Positions 13,392 to 13,982 of a stretch of 13,982 bases of DNA are shown one piece after another (within the stretch, counting starts at the first letter, position 1; the number at the start of each line of letters is the position of its first letter). Below the pieces are notes generated by a model. That model ran no database searches, was not told where the DNA came from, and saw only the letters and a program-made list of their open reading frames with translations. The position numbers and the translations under genes were made by a program. The stretch lies in the NCBI GenBank assembly GCA_947487845.1, contig CANKYC010000027.1:1-13982 (forward strand). Reading direction: 5' to 3'. This stretch comes from Rickettsiales bacterium (GTDB taxonomy: Bacteria; Pseudomonadota; Alphaproteobacteria; Rickettsiales; UBA1997).

Positions 13392-13982
13392 GATTTAGTT
13401 TGGTTAAAAGTTGTTAATAAATTTTCAATTTTTTGGTAATGTCTATCTGATTCTAACTTGATAATTTTGTTGATTTCATCTTGCGAAATTTCTTCAGAAT
13501 ATTTTTTTTCGATTCTAAGTGAATTATTTAAACCTTGGATGTTACTAAAAATATATTTATCTGGATAAAATTTTATTCCGATATGGTTAAAAAAATTATG
13601 TTCAGTTGCCAATCCTTCTCGCTTTAAACCCTGATAAACATATCCAACGTAAATTTTGGTAATATCTCCTTCAATTGAGTTGATATAATGGCGCTGTCGC
13701 AAATCAACTTTTTCGTCGAACTTTTCGCAATTCTAAATTTTTTGAAACGCACGTACATCTAGGTACGCTTACCTTTCAAAAAATTTAGAATCACAAAAAT
13801 TTCTTAGAAAAATTTGATTTACGCAACAGCGCCATAATCTAAAAGTTGAAGGTCGAAAGAAAATCCCCTGCTCAATCCATCCACTTCAATTTGCGTGTAT
13901 TTTCTTGTAGAGTTGTAAAAACTATCAAATTTTTCACACTTTGACAAAAAAGCATCAAATAGATTTTCTATAAAGTTATTGC
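13388..13982 (-). pseudogene. Hypothetical gene interrupted by a MITE-like insertion (5' end outside window)
   Basis: The upstream fragment reads in frame from the right edge (13980) through ...SFDLQLLDY and then runs into the insertion, hitting a TAA at 13819-13821. The downstream fragment reads ...YINSIEGDITKIYVGYV and continues to the TGA at 13388-13390. Deleting the 149 bp of insertion plus one target copy joins them in one frame as LQLLDY-INSIEGD. The remaining product is about 50 residues from before the break plus about 96 after it, with the N-terminus beyond the window. The visible sequence is rich in charged and aromatic residues, and I recognise no family. The second fragment could start at a TTG inside the insertion (13700-13702), but this would be fortuitous. 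The stop overlaps the glyA start, so the insertion may affect glyA expression. Confidence 0.8.
13686..13837. mobile_element. 146-bp MITE-like palindromic element with TAA target duplication
   Basis: The element runs 13689-13834 and begins TGGCGCTGTCGC, ending in the imperfect complement GCAACAGCGCCA. It is flanked by TAA on both sides (13686-13688 and 13835-13837). Inner arms ATTCTAAATTTTTTGAAA (13730-13747) and 13774-13791 are perfect 18-bp complements, around a GTAC...GTAC tip. It has no coding capacity and stop codons in the host gene's frame. A TA duplication with one more base in the element fits equally well. The parent transposase is not in the window. Confidence 0.88.

Noticed and set aside
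13700..13702. TTG as the start of an intact 104-residue gene
   Set aside because: The codon and first residues come from the inserted palindrome; the reading frame continues upstream of the insertion once it is removed.

Overview
The window comes from an AT-rich bacterial chromosome. Every recognisable protein is of bacterial, proteobacterial type: FadE-type acyl-CoA dehydrogenase, GlyQ, an A-type Fe-S carrier, stand-alone HisE, RlmI, GlyA and Ndk. The AT bias, the small palindromic repeats between (and inside) genes and an effector-like cysteine-protease gene suggest a host- or protist-associated alphaproteobacterium (Rickettsiales/Holosporales-like). That placement is an inference. Unlike classical Rickettsia, it carries tryptophan (trpG, trpD) and histidine (hisE) biosynthesis genes.

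Layout. Bases 12-6117 are all on the minus strand. Read in transcription order they are hisE, erpA, glyQ and fadE (gaps of 9, 1 and 36-39 nt, probably one operon), then a repeat-filled gap, then trpG, another repeat-filled gap, and trpD. From 6279 to 8716 two genes run on the plus strand: ndk with a clear terminator, and a 635-residue protein that looks like a secreted effector. The effector has a Ulp1/CE-clan-like protease core, a duplicated 38-residue block and a pentapeptide-repeat tail. From 8756 to the right edge everything is again on the minus strand: a hypothetical gene broken by an insertion, glyA, a GST-family gene, rlmI and an SDR-type threonine dehydrogenase (tdh). The tdh gene converges on the effector across a shared palindrome.

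Metabolically, Tdh (threonine to 2-amino-3-ketobutyrate) and GlyA (glycine/serine and one-carbon units) belong to connected pathways. GlyQ charges tRNA-Gly, and its partner glyS is not in the window.

The most distinctive content is the repeat complement. It includes two copies of a 32-bp-arm palindrome (one supplies the last 15 codons of tdh), a 35-bp GATC-rich tandem array touching the end of trpG, and a 161-bp imperfect hairpin. There is also a C/G-rich hairpin in which a 40-bp inner unit is present in four identical copies, and a set of competing hairpins between glyA and the GST gene. Finally, a 146-bp MITE-like palindrome with a TAA duplication splits a gene, and removing it on paper restores the reading frame exactly.
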